The notes under the pieces are model-generated. The model saw only the letters and a program-made list of their open reading frames with translations. It was not told the DNA's origin and did not search any database. Positions 37,210-45,664 of a stretch of DNA of 46,281 bases are shown here, piece by piece. Every line of letters begins with the position of its first letter. Within the stretch, counting starts at the first letter, position 1. Source of the stretch: Massilia sp. ZL223 (GTDB lineage Bacteria > Pseudomonadota > Gammaproteobacteria > Burkholderiales > Burkholderiaceae_D). The position numbers and the translations under genes are program-made. Location: positions 1-46,281 of the forward strand of contig NZ_JAGPWD010000044.1 in assembly GCF_018119395.1 (NCBI RefSeq), in the 5' to 3' direction.

Positions 37210-40200
37210 TGCGATCGTGTCCCCATCGTGCCAGCACCTCGTGCGCGGGTACCGGCTTGCTGTACAGGTAGCCCTGCGCCCGGTTGCAGCCGTGGCGCAG
37301 GAGGAAGGCGGCCTGCTCCTCGCGCTCCACGCCTTCGGCGATTACGGACAGGTTCAGGCTCTTGCCGAGCTGAATGATAGCAATTGCGATGGCTTCGTCG
37401 TTGGCGTCGGTCGAAATATCCTTGATGAATGAACGGTCGATCTTGAGCGTCTGCACCGGCATCTGCTTCAGGTAGGCCAGCGAAGAATAGCCGGTGCCGA
37501 AGTCGTCGATCGCCAGCCCCACGCCGACCGCATGCAGGTCGTTGATGAACTGGAGCGCGTCGCCGGTGTTCATGATCACCGACTCGGTCACTTCGAGCTG
37601 CAGGCGGGCGGCCTCCAGGCCGGTGTCGGCAAGCACGCCGGCCACGATGCCGGCCATGCCGCCGCGCTCGAACTGGCGCACCGACAGGTTGACCGCCATC
37701 TTGGGCACGCGCAGGCCTTTCGCATCCCAGGCCACCATCTGGCGGCAGGCTTCGGCCAGCACCCACTGCCCAAGGTGGGCGATGAAGCCGGTGTCCTCGG
37801 CCAGCGGGATGAAGCGGTCCGGGGTCACCAGGCCCAGTTCCGGGCTTTGCCAGCGCACCAGGGCCTCGACGCCGATCAGGCGGCCGCTGTCGATTTCCAC
37901 CTGCGGCTGGTAAGTCAGGAAGATCTCGTTCTTGTCCACCGCGCGGCGCAGCAGGGCTTCCAGGCGCAGGCGCTCGACGCCCTCGCCGCTCATGGTCGGC
38001 GCGTAGAAGGCATAGCCGTTGCGCCCGCGCGCCTTGGCCTGGTACATGGCGACGTCGGCGTTACGGATCAGCATATTCAGGTCGGCGGCGTCCTGAGGGA
38101 ACAGGCTGATGCCGACGCTGCCGGTGACGAACAGCTCGTAGCCCGAGACCGTGAACGAACGCTCGAACATGCGCATCAGCTTTTCCGCCACCTTGGCCGC
38201 GCCCAGCGCGCCGTCCACGCCTTCCAGCAGCACCAGGAACTCGTCGCCGCCCAGGCGCGCCAGGGTGTCGCCTTCGCGCAGGCAGCCGGCCAGCTGGCTC
38301 GCCACCTGCTTGAGCAGTTCGTCGCCCACATGGTGGCCGAGCGTGTCGTTGACGTTCTTGAAGCGGTCCAGGTCGATGAACAGCACCGCCAGCTGCTCGC
38401 CGTCGCGCGACGCGCGGGCCATGGCGTGCTGCAGGCGGTCGTGCACCAGCAGGCGGTTGGGCAGCGCGGTCAGCGGGTCGTGGTGGGCCAGGTGGTCGAG
38501 CTTTTCCTGCGATTCCTTGACCTTGGTGATATCGCTGAACACGCATACATAATGGGTCACCGCATCGTGGTCGTCGCGCACCGCGGACACCGTGAGCCAT
38601 TCCAGGTAGACCTCGCCGTTCTTGCGCGTATCCCACAGTTCGCCGCGCCAGAAACCGGTCTCGGCCAGGTCGCGCCAAAGGTCGCGGCAGAACTGCTCGT
38701 CCCTGCAGGCGCCATGGGTCAGGTTCGAATGCCGCCCCAGGGCTTCCGCTTCGGTATACCCCGTAATCTGGGTAAAGGCGGGGTTGGTGGCGGCGATCCT
38801 GCCATCCACGTCGAGCACCATGACGCCGTCCGCGATGTGTTCCAGCACGGTGGCGGACAGGCGCAGCTTTTCCTCGGCCTGCTTGCGCTCGGTGATGTCG
38901 GCGAACACCCAGATGCTGCCCTCGTCCGGGCGCGCCGGATCGAGCGCGCAGCCGCTCACCAGGCACCAGAAGGTGCTGCCGTCGCGGCGCTGGAACTGGC
39001 GCTCCTCGCCATGGTCCGCGCCCTGGCGCATGGCTTCGTGGTGTTCGCTCAGGGCGCGCGCATAATCAGCCTCCCCGGCGAACAGCAGCGCCGTCGAACC
39101 GCCGGCCAGCTCGCCGTCGCCGTAGCCGAACAGCTCTTCGCAGCGGCGGTTGGCCGACACGATGCGGCGCTGGCGCACGAACAGCACGCCGAACATCACA
39201 TTGTCCAGGATCGCGCCCTGCTCGGTCAGCAGGGCCTCGATGCGCATCTCGTTGTGCTTGCGCTCGCTGATATCGGAAATGATCCCGTCCACGCGGAACG
39301 CCTCGCCGTCCGGCCGCCCGAAAGGCTGGCCGTTTTCCAGCACCCAGCGCTCGATGCCGCCGGCATCGAGGATACGGTATTCGATCTCGTAGGCGCGGCC
39401 GGCGAGCACCGCATCCTTGACCAGCTGGCGGTGCATGCGCCGGTCCTCGGGATGGATGATGTCTTCCCAGTTGTCGGTGGTGGCCAGCATGAAGCGCTCG
39501 GCCGGATAGCCCGAAATGGCTTCGATGGCGTCGCTGACGAAATCGATCGGTCCGCCCGGACGCACGCGGAAAACCGCGCCCGGCACCTGGGTGACGATGG
39601 TGCGGAACTGTTCTTCGCGGCGGCCGATGTCGGCGAACAGGTCGCGGATCGCCATGCGCATGCGCTCCATCTGGTTGCCCAGGCGCCCCAGTTCGTCGCC
39701 GGCCGACAGCGCCAGCGGGGTCTCGAAGTCGCCGCGCGCGAGGCGGTCGGAAAACCCGGTCAGGGTGCGCAGCGGCGACAGCAGGCGGCGCTTGAGCAGC
39801 AGCGCGATCAGGAGCAGCGACACGCCCACCTGCAGCGCCAGCACCAGCGCGTAGTTGCGCTGCTTGGCGCTCAGCTCCTGCTGGCTGCGGTAATCGTCCA
39901 TCTCGATGGCCACGCGGCCGATCTGCTGGCCGCGCACCACGATGCCGCGCTCGGCGCGGTAGAGGCGTCCGAGCGGATCGCCCTGGGCGTGCACGTCGAT
40001 GAAGTCGGCGTCGGACAGGCCGCGCACCTCGACCCGCACCACCGCCGGGTCGCGCATGAAGGAATCGGCCAGCGAGCGCGCCGCCTCGACGTTCATGTCC
40101 CACAGCGATTCCTGCATGCCGAGGGCCAGCACCTCGGCCTTGCGCTCCACGGCTTCGTTGAGGGAGGCGATGGTCTCCTCGCGCTCCTTCACGCCGAGCA

Positions 40201-40336
40201 GCAGATAGCCGCCCACCGCGGCCGGCACCGCCAGGCTGGCGAACACCACCAGCAGCAGCGCCCCATACAGGGAACGGCCGTACAGCCGCATCAGGCGGGA
40301 CGGCAAGGCGCGGAGATCGATGCGGGACTTGGACAT
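37166..40336 (-). CDS. Membrane PAS-GGDEF-EAL c-di-GMP enzyme
   Basis: The 1056-residue protein has TM1 (about 24-47), a periplasmic sensor (48-160), TM2 (161-182), HAMP (183-236), three PAS domains (about 243-362, 367-487, 491-607), GGDEF (610-778) and EAL (787-1040). The GGDEF motif is intact at 696-700, with an RxxD inhibitory site REGD at 687-690. The EAL domain keeps EALVRW, NLSVRQF, LEVTES, IDDFGTGYSS, LKIDRSF and AEGVE. Both synthesis and hydrolysis of c-di-GMP therefore look possible. The periplasmic signal is unknown. Confidence 0.95.
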   Translation of the reverse strand: MSKSRIDLRALPSRLMRLYGRSLYGALLLVVFASLAVPAAVGGYLLLGVKEREETIASLNEAVERKAEVLALGMQESLWDMNVEAARSLADSFMRDPAVVRVEVRGLSDADFIDVHAQGDPLGRLYRAERGIVVRGQQIGRVAIEMDDYRSQQELSAKQRNYALVLALQVGVSLLLIALLLKRRLLSPLRTLTGFSDRLARGDFETPLALSAGDELGRLGNQMERMRMAIRDLFADIGRREEQFRTIVTQVPGAVFRVRPGGPIDFVSDAIEAISGYPAERFMLATTDNWEDIIHPEDRRMHRQLVKDAVLAGRAYEIEYRILDAGGIERWVLENGQPFGRPDGEAFRVDGIISDISERKHNEMRIEALLTEQGAILDNVMFGVLFVRQRRIVSANRRCEELFGYGDGELAGGSTALLFAGEADYARALSEHHEAMRQGADHGEERQFQRRDGSTFWCLVSGCALDPARPDEGSIWVFADITERKQAEEKLRLSATVLEHIADGVMVLDVDGRIAATNPAFTQITGYTEAEALGRHSNLTHGACRDEQFCRDLWRDLAETGFWRGELWDTRKNGEVYLEWLTVSAVRDDHDAVTHYVCVFSDITKVKESQEKLDHLAHHDPLTALPNRLLVHDRLQHAMARASRDGEQLAVLFIDLDRFKNVNDTLGHHVGDELLKQVASQLAGCLREGDTLARLGGDEFLVLLEGVDGALGAAKVAEKLMRMFERSFTVSGYELFVTGSVGISLFPQDAADLNMLIRNADVAMYQAKARGRNGYAFYAPTMSGEGVERLRLEALLRRAVDKNEIFLTYQPQVEIDSGRLIGVEALVRWQSPELGLVTPDRFIPLAEDTGFIAHLGQWVLAEACRQMVAWDAKGLRVPKMAVNLSVRQFERGGMAGIVAGVLADTGLEAARLQLEVTESVIMNTGDALQFINDLHAVGVGLAIDDFGTGYSSLAYLKQMPVQTLKIDRSFIKDISTDANDEAIAIAIIQLGKSLNLSVIAEGVEREEQAAFLLRHGCNRAQGYLYSKPVPAHEVLARWGHDRNEEFEVGAASGAAD

Positions 40337-40541
40337 GAGCGGGACATGGAACGTGGCGGCGCCGAAGAGCCGGGCGCCCGACGGACGCAGCGGTATTGCA
40401 CTTGCAATGCCATTGTCAGATTATGCACAGAAGCTTGCCATGCGTCACTAAATATGCAGACGGCATGCACCTGCGGCCGCGCTGGTGTCTGCGCCGCGCG
40501 ACAGGAATTGCTATGATTGAATTCTTTTCAAGGAGAGACGC

Positions 40542-41054
40542 ATGAGCATGACCATGTATACGGCCACCGTGCCGGTGTTCCGCCAGATCCTCGGCGCTCT
40601 GGCCGATGTGCTGGAAAAGGCGGAACGGCACGCGCAGGACAACAAGATCGAGCCCGCCGCCCTGCTGCAGGCGCGCCTGTTCCCGGACATGTTCCCGCTG
40701 GTGCGCCAGGTGCAGATCGCCGCCGACTTTGCCAAGGGCACCACCGCGCGCCTGGCCGGGGTCGAGGTGCCGCGCTACGACGACAACGAACAGAGCTTCT
40801 CCGAACTGCAGCAGCGCATCACCAAGACCCTGGGCTTCGTCGACAGCGTGGCGCAGGCGGAAGTCGACGCGGGCGCCCAGCGCGCCATCACCCACGGCGC
40901 CGGCGAACGGGCGCGCCACTTCCCGAGCGGCGAAGCCTATGTGACCCGCTTCGCGCTGCCGAACTTCTTCTTCCACGTGACGACCGCCTACGCGATCCTG
41001 CGCCATAACGGGGTGCCGATCGGTAAAAAAGACTTTATCGGCGAGTACGAGTAA
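40542..41054 (+). CDS. DUF1993-family protein
   Basis: The 170-residue helical protein shows the DUF1993 pattern: MTMYTATVPVFRQILGALAD, LLQARLFPDMFPLVRQVQIA, and FALPNFFFHVTTAYAILRHNGVPIGKKDF split across the C-terminal half. The fold is related to DinB-like four-helix bundles; no function is established. AAGGAG six bases before the ATG supports the start. It is divergent from the GGDEF/EAL gene and converges on the DUF1289 gene with a four-base gap. Confidence 0.92.
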   Translation: MSMTMYTATVPVFRQILGALADVLEKAERHAQDNKIEPAALLQARLFPDMFPLVRQVQIAADFAKGTTARLAGVEVPRYDDNEQSFSELQQRITKTLGFVDSVAQAEVDAGAQRAITHGAGERARHFPSGEAYVTRFALPNFFFHVTTAYAILRHNGVPIGKKDFIGEYE

Positions 41055-41058
41055 TCAA

Positions 41059-41271
41059 TCAGGTGTTGCGGCGCGGGTAGCCCTGGGACAGGATCCGCAC
41101 CCACACCCTTTCCTTGTCCTCGGCGCTCATCGCGACCCAGTTCGCCACTTCGGCGACCGTGCGGCCGCAGCCGCGGCAGACTTCGTCGAAGGTGGTCGAG
41201 CAGACCGCCACGCAGGGCGTATCCGGACGCGCGGGCGCTCCGCCCGCCTGGTCAGCGCGCGGGGCCGACAT
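41059..41271 (-). CDS. DUF1289-family Cys-rich small protein
   Basis: The 70-residue protein has the DUF1289 signature PCVAVCSTTFDEVCRGCGRT, with four cysteines that probably bind metal, followed by VAEVANWVAMSAEDKERVW. I chose ATG 41271, which overlaps the DUF1415 stop by 20 bases. An in-frame ATG at 41292 is possible. Coupled to DUF1415, an arrangement seen in relatives. Function unknown. Confidence 0.85.
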   Translation of the reverse strand: MSAPRADQAGGAPARPDTPCVAVCSTTFDEVCRGCGRTVAEVANWVAMSAEDKERVWVRILSQGYPRRNT

Positions 41272-41821
41272 CGAGCTTGTCCCAGCCTTCATGGCCGAGC
41301 TGTTCCATGGTGTCGATATTCTTCTCGAAGATCTCGGCGGCGTCCGGGAAGGCTTCCACGGCGCGCGCGATGCTGTCCTCGCGCAGCAGGTGCAGGATCG
41401 GATACGGCGCGCGGTTGGTGTAGTTCGCGATGTCGTTCACGTCGGTGTCGGCGAACTGGTACTGCGGGTGGAAGCTTGCCACCTGCAGCTCGCCCTCGAG
41501 CTGCATGTCCTCGACGGCGGCGTCGGCCACGTCCAGGAATTCGTTGTAATCCTCGAAATCGTTCAGCACGAAGGGATGGATCAGCAGGGTCGTGTCGACC
41601 TGCTCCGGATCGGTGTCCGACAGGTGCTGCAGCTCGTCCATCAGGGTCTCGAGCAGCGCCTCCGGGGTGGTGGCGTTCGAGACGACATAGCGCACCTGCT
41701 CCTTGACGTAGACCGATTTGGCGAAGGGGCACAGGTTCAGGCCGATGACGGCCCGCTCCAGCCAGCGGCGAGTCGCGGCGATGACGGCGTCATCGTCCAC
41801 ATTCAGGTTGGGGGTACTCAT
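41252..41821 (-). CDS. DUF1415-family protein
   Basis: The 189-residue protein matches DUF1415 by its segments AATRRWLERAVIGLNLCPFA, TTLLIHPFVLNDFEDYNEFL and the split SFHPQYQF/NYTNRAPYPILHLLRE region near the C-terminus. No catalytic role is established. The start ATG 41821 (MSTPNLNVDDD) fits the family; the longer open frame upstream is not supported. It precedes the DUF1289 gene. Confidence 0.9.
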   Translation of the reverse strand: MSTPNLNVDDDAVIAATRRWLERAVIGLNLCPFAKSVYVKEQVRYVVSNATTPEALLETLMDELQHLSDTDPEQVDTTLLIHPFVLNDFEDYNEFLDVADAAVEDMQLEGELQVASFHPQYQFADTDVNDIANYTNRAPYPILHLLREDSIARAVEAFPDAAEIFEKNIDTMEQLGHEGWDKLDVGPAR

Positions 41822-42190
41822 GATGGAATCTCGATAAGAAAAAGCATTCTGCGAAGACCGGATTGTACGCACTCTTTGCGCGGCCTCATAGGTTGACAGG
41901 CTGGCAAGGCTAAGGTTCCAACAAGGCTCAGGCCGGTGCACCGCTCCACCACCCAAGGGAAACATACCCCGCCGGGTATCCGGAAAATGCCGGCGTCCCA
42001 GCCCTTAATTAGCGGCAAAAAGTGTGATACTCCCGGCATCTTCAGTTTTCATGATGCCAACTTGCAAAAATGACTTGAGTAAAGTTTTTTGTAACCGAGG
42101 CCGATTATTTCTTGACTGGCTCAGCGCTTCATTCGTACACTGGCCCCTTGAACCATGTGATTAGTTCCTGAACGCAACACTGGACTCGCT
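41822..42190. other. Divergent intergenic region upstream of mltD
   Basis: This 369-base stretch holds no convincing gene. On the minus strand, TACAAT (41862-41867) could be a -10 for the DUF1415 gene. A small GGCATC/GATGCC hairpin lies at 42036-42059. Most of the rest is A/T-richer than the coding DNA around it. The plus-strand promoter for the transglycosylase is described separately. Confidence 0.6.
42112..42141 (+). promoter_or_regulatory. Putative sigma70 promoter of the mltD-like gene
   Basis: TTGACT (42112-42117) and TACACT (42136-42141) are separated by 18 bases, 49 bases upstream of the ATG at 42191. Confidence 0.6.
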
Positions 42191-43534
42191 ATGCACGACA
42201 CGACCCGCTCCACCCTCGCGCTGGCCGCGCTGGGCCTCCTGGCCGCAGCACCGCTGACCCACGCGATGGACACGCCGTCCGCTCCCGCCTCGCTGGCGGC
42301 AGCCGCCGCAAACGCCCGTCCGGCTCTGCCGCAGGCACTGGCCCCCGCCAAGACCGACTTCAAGGCCGACGAGTACCGCGAAACCGACCTGTGGGCGCGC
42401 ATCCGCAGCGGCTACGCGATTCCGGACGTCGACAACACCCTGGTCAACCGCCACGCCCAGTGGTACAGCAGCCGCCCGGACTACCTGGCGCGCATCTCCG
42501 GCCGCGCCTCGCTCTACCTGTACCACGTGGTGCAGGAACTGGAAAAGCGCGGCATGCCGACCGAGCTGGCCCTGCTGCCGGTAATCGAATCCGCCTTCAA
42601 TCCGCAGGCCCTGTCGACCGCCAACGCAGTCGGCATCTGGCAGTTCATGCCGGGCACCGGCAAGGACTACGACCTCAAGCAGAACATGTTCAAGGACGAG
42701 CGCCGCGGCGTGGTCGCCTCGACCGATGCGGCCCTGACCTACCTGCAGCGCCTGTACACCATGTTCGGCGACTGGCACCTGGCCCTGGCGGCGTATAACT
42801 GGGGCGAAGGCAATGTTCAGCGCGCCATCAAGAAGAACCAGGCGCTGGGCAAGCCGACCGATTTCGAAAGCCTGGCCGAGCTGATGCCGGCCGAGACCCG
42901 CAACTACGTGCCCAAGCTGCAGGCGGTGAAGAACATCGTCGCCGCCCCGAACCAGTTCAACGTGACCCTGCCGGCGATCGAGAACCAGCCCTACTTCACC
43001 GCGATCGACAAGACCAGCGACATCGACCTGGCCGTCGCCGCCCAGCTGGCCGAGATGTCGGTCGACGAATTCAAGGCCCTGAACCCGCAGTTCAAGAAGC
43101 CGGTCATCACCGGCGGCGAAAAGACCAAGATCCTGCTGCCGAAGGAAAACGCGGAGAAGTTCCACGTCAACCTGGCCTCGTTCGGCAAGGCGCTGTCGTC
43201 CTGGACCACCCACAAGATCACCAGCGCCAAGGAAAGCATCGCATCGCTGGCCTCGAAGTTCGGCACCACGCCGGAAGTGATCCGCCAGGCCAACAACATC
43301 CCGGACCGCACCCGCCTCAAGGCCGGCTCGACCATCCTGGTGCCGAAGACCTCGGCCATGGCCCACACCGACATCGCCGAGAACATCATCGACAACGCCG
43401 TGGTCGCTTTCGAGGCCGAGCGCAGCGCCGTCAAGCGCGCCAAGGCCGGCAAGGCCCAGCGCTTCAAGGCCAAGGCCGGCGTCTCCAGCACCAAGAAGTC
43501 GCGCAACACCAGCTCGACCCGCAAGCGCCGCTGA
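42191..43534 (+). CDS. mltD: MltD-like membrane-bound lytic murein transglycosylase
   Basis: The 447-residue protein has a signal peptide (1-25), an SLT domain with catalytic Glu133 in LLPVIESAFNPQA, GIWQFMPGTGKDYDL and ALAAYNWGEGNV, then one clear LysM domain (about 337-385, IASLASKFGTTPEVIRQANN). The C-terminal tail is Lys/Arg/Ser-rich. It cleaves peptidoglycan glycan strands to 1,6-anhydro products in the periplasm. No lipobox Cys is visible, so anchoring differs from E. coli MltD. Symbol by family resemblance. Confidence 0.92.
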   Translation: MHDTTRSTLALAALGLLAAAPLTHAMDTPSAPASLAAAAANARPALPQALAPAKTDFKADEYRETDLWARIRSGYAIPDVDNTLVNRHAQWYSSRPDYLARISGRASLYLYHVVQELEKRGMPTELALLPVIESAFNPQALSTANAVGIWQFMPGTGKDYDLKQNMFKDERRGVVASTDAALTYLQRLYTMFGDWHLALAAYNWGEGNVQRAIKKNQALGKPTDFESLAELMPAETRNYVPKLQAVKNIVAAPNQFNVTLPAIENQPYFTAIDKTSDIDLAVAAQLAEMSVDEFKALNPQFKKPVITGGEKTKILLPKENAEKFHVNLASFGKALSSWTTHKITSAKESIASLASKFGTTPEVIRQANNIPDRTRLKAGSTILVPKTSAMAHTDIAENIIDNAVVAFEAERSAVKRAKAGKAQRFKAKAGVSSTKKSRNTSSTRKRR

Positions 43535-43905
43535 TCCGGCAGCGCTTTCCAGTCGTTTCCGCAAGGCACAAGGTGCACACGGCTATGCCGTGTGCGTGCA
43601 CGCTTTGCGAAACTCCTGTATAGTACGGTTTGTGCGCTGCAAAAATCCGCGACCATCGTCGCCGGCGACAGCCCACAGCAGCAGCACTTTTAGCAGCTAC
43701 GCAAACCCAGGCGGCTCTTTCGAGCGCCTCCCATAAAGCCCTCCCGCCCTGCGTGTCGTTGTCAGACACCGTCCCGGCGCAAAGCTTTTGTGCCGAAATT
43801 TCTTTCATTCTGAGTCATTTCGTTTGTCGGTTCGCGTTGCTATTTTGCGTTCGCAGTGTTTGTGCCGCGAATGCGCATGAATTATCCGAAAGAGTAAAGA
43901 ATACA
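43535..43905 (+). promoter_or_regulatory. Long leader region of the DEAD-box helicase
   Basis: This 371-base gap holds no convincing gene. A nine-base-pair hairpin, GCACACGGC-TAT-GCCGTGTGC (43575-43595), may end the mltD transcript. TATAGT at 43619-43624 is a -10 candidate with a poor -35. If used, the helicase mRNA would have a leader of about 275 bases. The frame upstream of 43906 stays open to 43630, but its residues do not look like a helicase. Confidence 0.45.
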
Positions 43906-45561
43906 ATGAGTTTTGAAGCACTAGGCTTACACGCGTCCCTCGTCAAGGCAGTTACCGCTGCCGGCTATACCGCTCCGACCCCGGTGCAGGAGCAGGCGAT
44001 CCCTGCCGGCATCGCTGGCCGCGACATGCTCGTCTCTTCGCAGACCGGCTCGGGCAAGACCGCGGCATTCATGCTGCCGGCCCTGCACCAGCTGGCCGGC
44101 ATCGAGTCCGCCCCGATGAGCCGCACTCCTGCGCAAGAAGCGCAGTCGGCCCGAGCGCGCGGCGAGCGCGTCCGTTTTAAACCGGCCCAGCCGAAGATGC
44201 TGGTCCTGACCCCGACCCGCGAGCTGGCCCTGCAGGTCACCAACGCGACCGAGCAATACACCACCGACATGCGCCGCATCCGCGCCGTGTCGATCCTGGG
44301 CGGCATGCCGTATCCGAAGCAGATGCAGCTGTTGTCCAAGAATCCTGAGATCCTGGTCGCGACCCCAGGCCGCCTGATCGACCACATGGAGTCGGGCAAG
44401 ATCGACTTCTCGGAACTGAAGATCCTGGTGCTGGACGAAGCCGACCGCATGCTGGACATGGGCTTCATCGAAGACATCGAGAAGATCGTCGAAGCCACCC
44501 CGTCGACCCGCCAGACCATGCTGTTCTCGGCGACCCTGGACGGCGTGGTGGGCAACATGGCGCGCCGCATCACCAACGATCCGCTGGTGATCCAGATCGC
44601 CAGCGCCACCAAGCGCCACGAGAACATCGTGCAGAAGGTGCACTTCGTCGACGACCTGTCGCACAAGAACCGCCTGCTCGACCACCTGCTGCGCGACGAG
44701 ACGCTGGACCAGGCCGTGGTGTTCACCGCGACCAAGCGCGACGCCGACATGATCGCCGACCGCCTGAACATCGGCGGCTTCGCTGCCGCCGCCCTGCACG
44801 GCGACATGCACCAGGGCGCGCGCAACCGCACCCTGGACAGCCTGCGCCGCGGCAGCATCAAGGTGCTGGTGGCGACCGACGTCGCCGCTCGCGGCATCGA
44901 CGTGCCTAACATCACCCACGTGGTGAACTACGACCTGCCGAAGTTCCCCGAGGACTACGTGCACCGTATCGGCCGTACCGGCCGCGCCGGCCGCAACGGC
45001 ATCGCGATCTCGCTGGTGAACCACGCCGAAAGCATGAACGTGCGCCGCATCGAGCGTTTCACCAAGCAGCCGATCCCGGTCGACGTGGTGGAAGGCTTCG
45101 AGCCGAAGCGCGCCACCCCGACCGCCCGTCCGGGCTGGAAGCCGGGCGACGGCCGCAACGGCAAGCCGGGCCAGCGCAGCTTCGGCAAGCCTTCGGGTCC
45201 GCGCCAGGGCGGCTACGAGCGTCCGCAGTACGACCGCGCGCCGCGTGAAGGCCAGGCCGAGCGTCCGCAGTACGACCGCGCTCCGCGCACCGGCGGCTAC
45301 GAGCGTCCGCAGTACGAAAGCCGCTACGCCGACCGTGGTCCGCGTGAAGGCCAGGGCGAGCGTCCGCAGTACGCGGAACGCGCTCCGCGCGAAGGCGCGC
45401 CGCGCTACGGCGACCAGCGCCGCCCGGCCGGCGCTGCCGCCCCTGCTCCGCGTGAGGGCAACCGCTTCGGCGGCCAGCGCGACGGCCAGCGCCGCGAAGG
45501 CGGCTACAAGGGCTCGCACCCGCGCTCGATGGACGGCTCGCGTCGTTCGTTTGGTGAATAA
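43906..45561 (+). CDS. DEAD-box RNA helicase (RhlE-like)
   Basis: The 551-residue protein has a Q motif (APTPVQEQAIP), Walker A SSQTGSGKT (44-52), LTPTREL, the DEAD box (177-180), FSAT, VATDVAARGID and HRIGRTGRAGR. An insertion of about 30 residues (65-95) sits between the Walker A and PTREL motifs. From residue 408 the tail is Gly/Arg/Pro/Tyr-rich, with four copies of ERPQY; the DNA copies start at 45217, 45259, 45301 and 45358. Such tails bind RNA. RhlE-like helicases act in ribosome assembly and cold adaptation. ATG 43906 chosen. Confidence 0.93.
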   Translation: MSFEALGLHASLVKAVTAAGYTAPTPVQEQAIPAGIAGRDMLVSSQTGSGKTAAFMLPALHQLAGIESAPMSRTPAQEAQSARARGERVRFKPAQPKMLVLTPTRELALQVTNATEQYTTDMRRIRAVSILGGMPYPKQMQLLSKNPEILVATPGRLIDHMESGKIDFSELKILVLDEADRMLDMGFIEDIEKIVEATPSTRQTMLFSATLDGVVGNMARRITNDPLVIQIASATKRHENIVQKVHFVDDLSHKNRLLDHLLRDETLDQAVVFTATKRDADMIADRLNIGGFAAAALHGDMHQGARNRTLDSLRRGSIKVLVATDVAARGIDVPNITHVVNYDLPKFPEDYVHRIGRTGRAGRNGIAISLVNHAESMNVRRIERFTKQPIPVDVVEGFEPKRATPTARPGWKPGDGRNGKPGQRSFGKPSGPRQGGYERPQYDRAPREGQAERPQYDRAPRTGGYERPQYESRYADRGPREGQGERPQYAERAPREGAPRYGDQRRPAGAAAPAPREGNRFGGQRDGQRREGGYKGSHPRSMDGSRRSFGE

Positions 45562-45587
45562 GCTGGGCTGAAAAGCCTGTAGTGAAG

Positions 45588-45615
45588 AACGGCTGCCTGC
45601 GGGTGGCCGTTTTTT
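45588..45615 (+). terminator. Terminator after the helicase gene
   Basis: AACGGC and GCCGTT pair around a 12-base loop that can pair partly (TGCC...GGTG), followed by a T run to 45615. It lies 26 bases past the helicase stop and separates it from the senB-like gene. Confidence 0.75.
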
Positions 45616-45664
45616 ATTTCTGGCTGCTCTTATAAACTTGGGTTCCGACACGGAGACACGAGCA

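Noticed and set aside
37532..40516. A 994-codon open frame on the plus strand, antisense to the GGDEF/EAL gene
   Set aside because: Shadow of the real gene; His/Gln/Val-rich with no domains, and the minus-strand protein is full length and motif-complete.
43630..43905. N-terminal extension of the helicase by 92 codons
   Set aside because: The frame is open, but the residues are Cys/Arg/Ser-rich and unlike the family, which starts at MSFEALGL; the region also contains promoter-like sequence.
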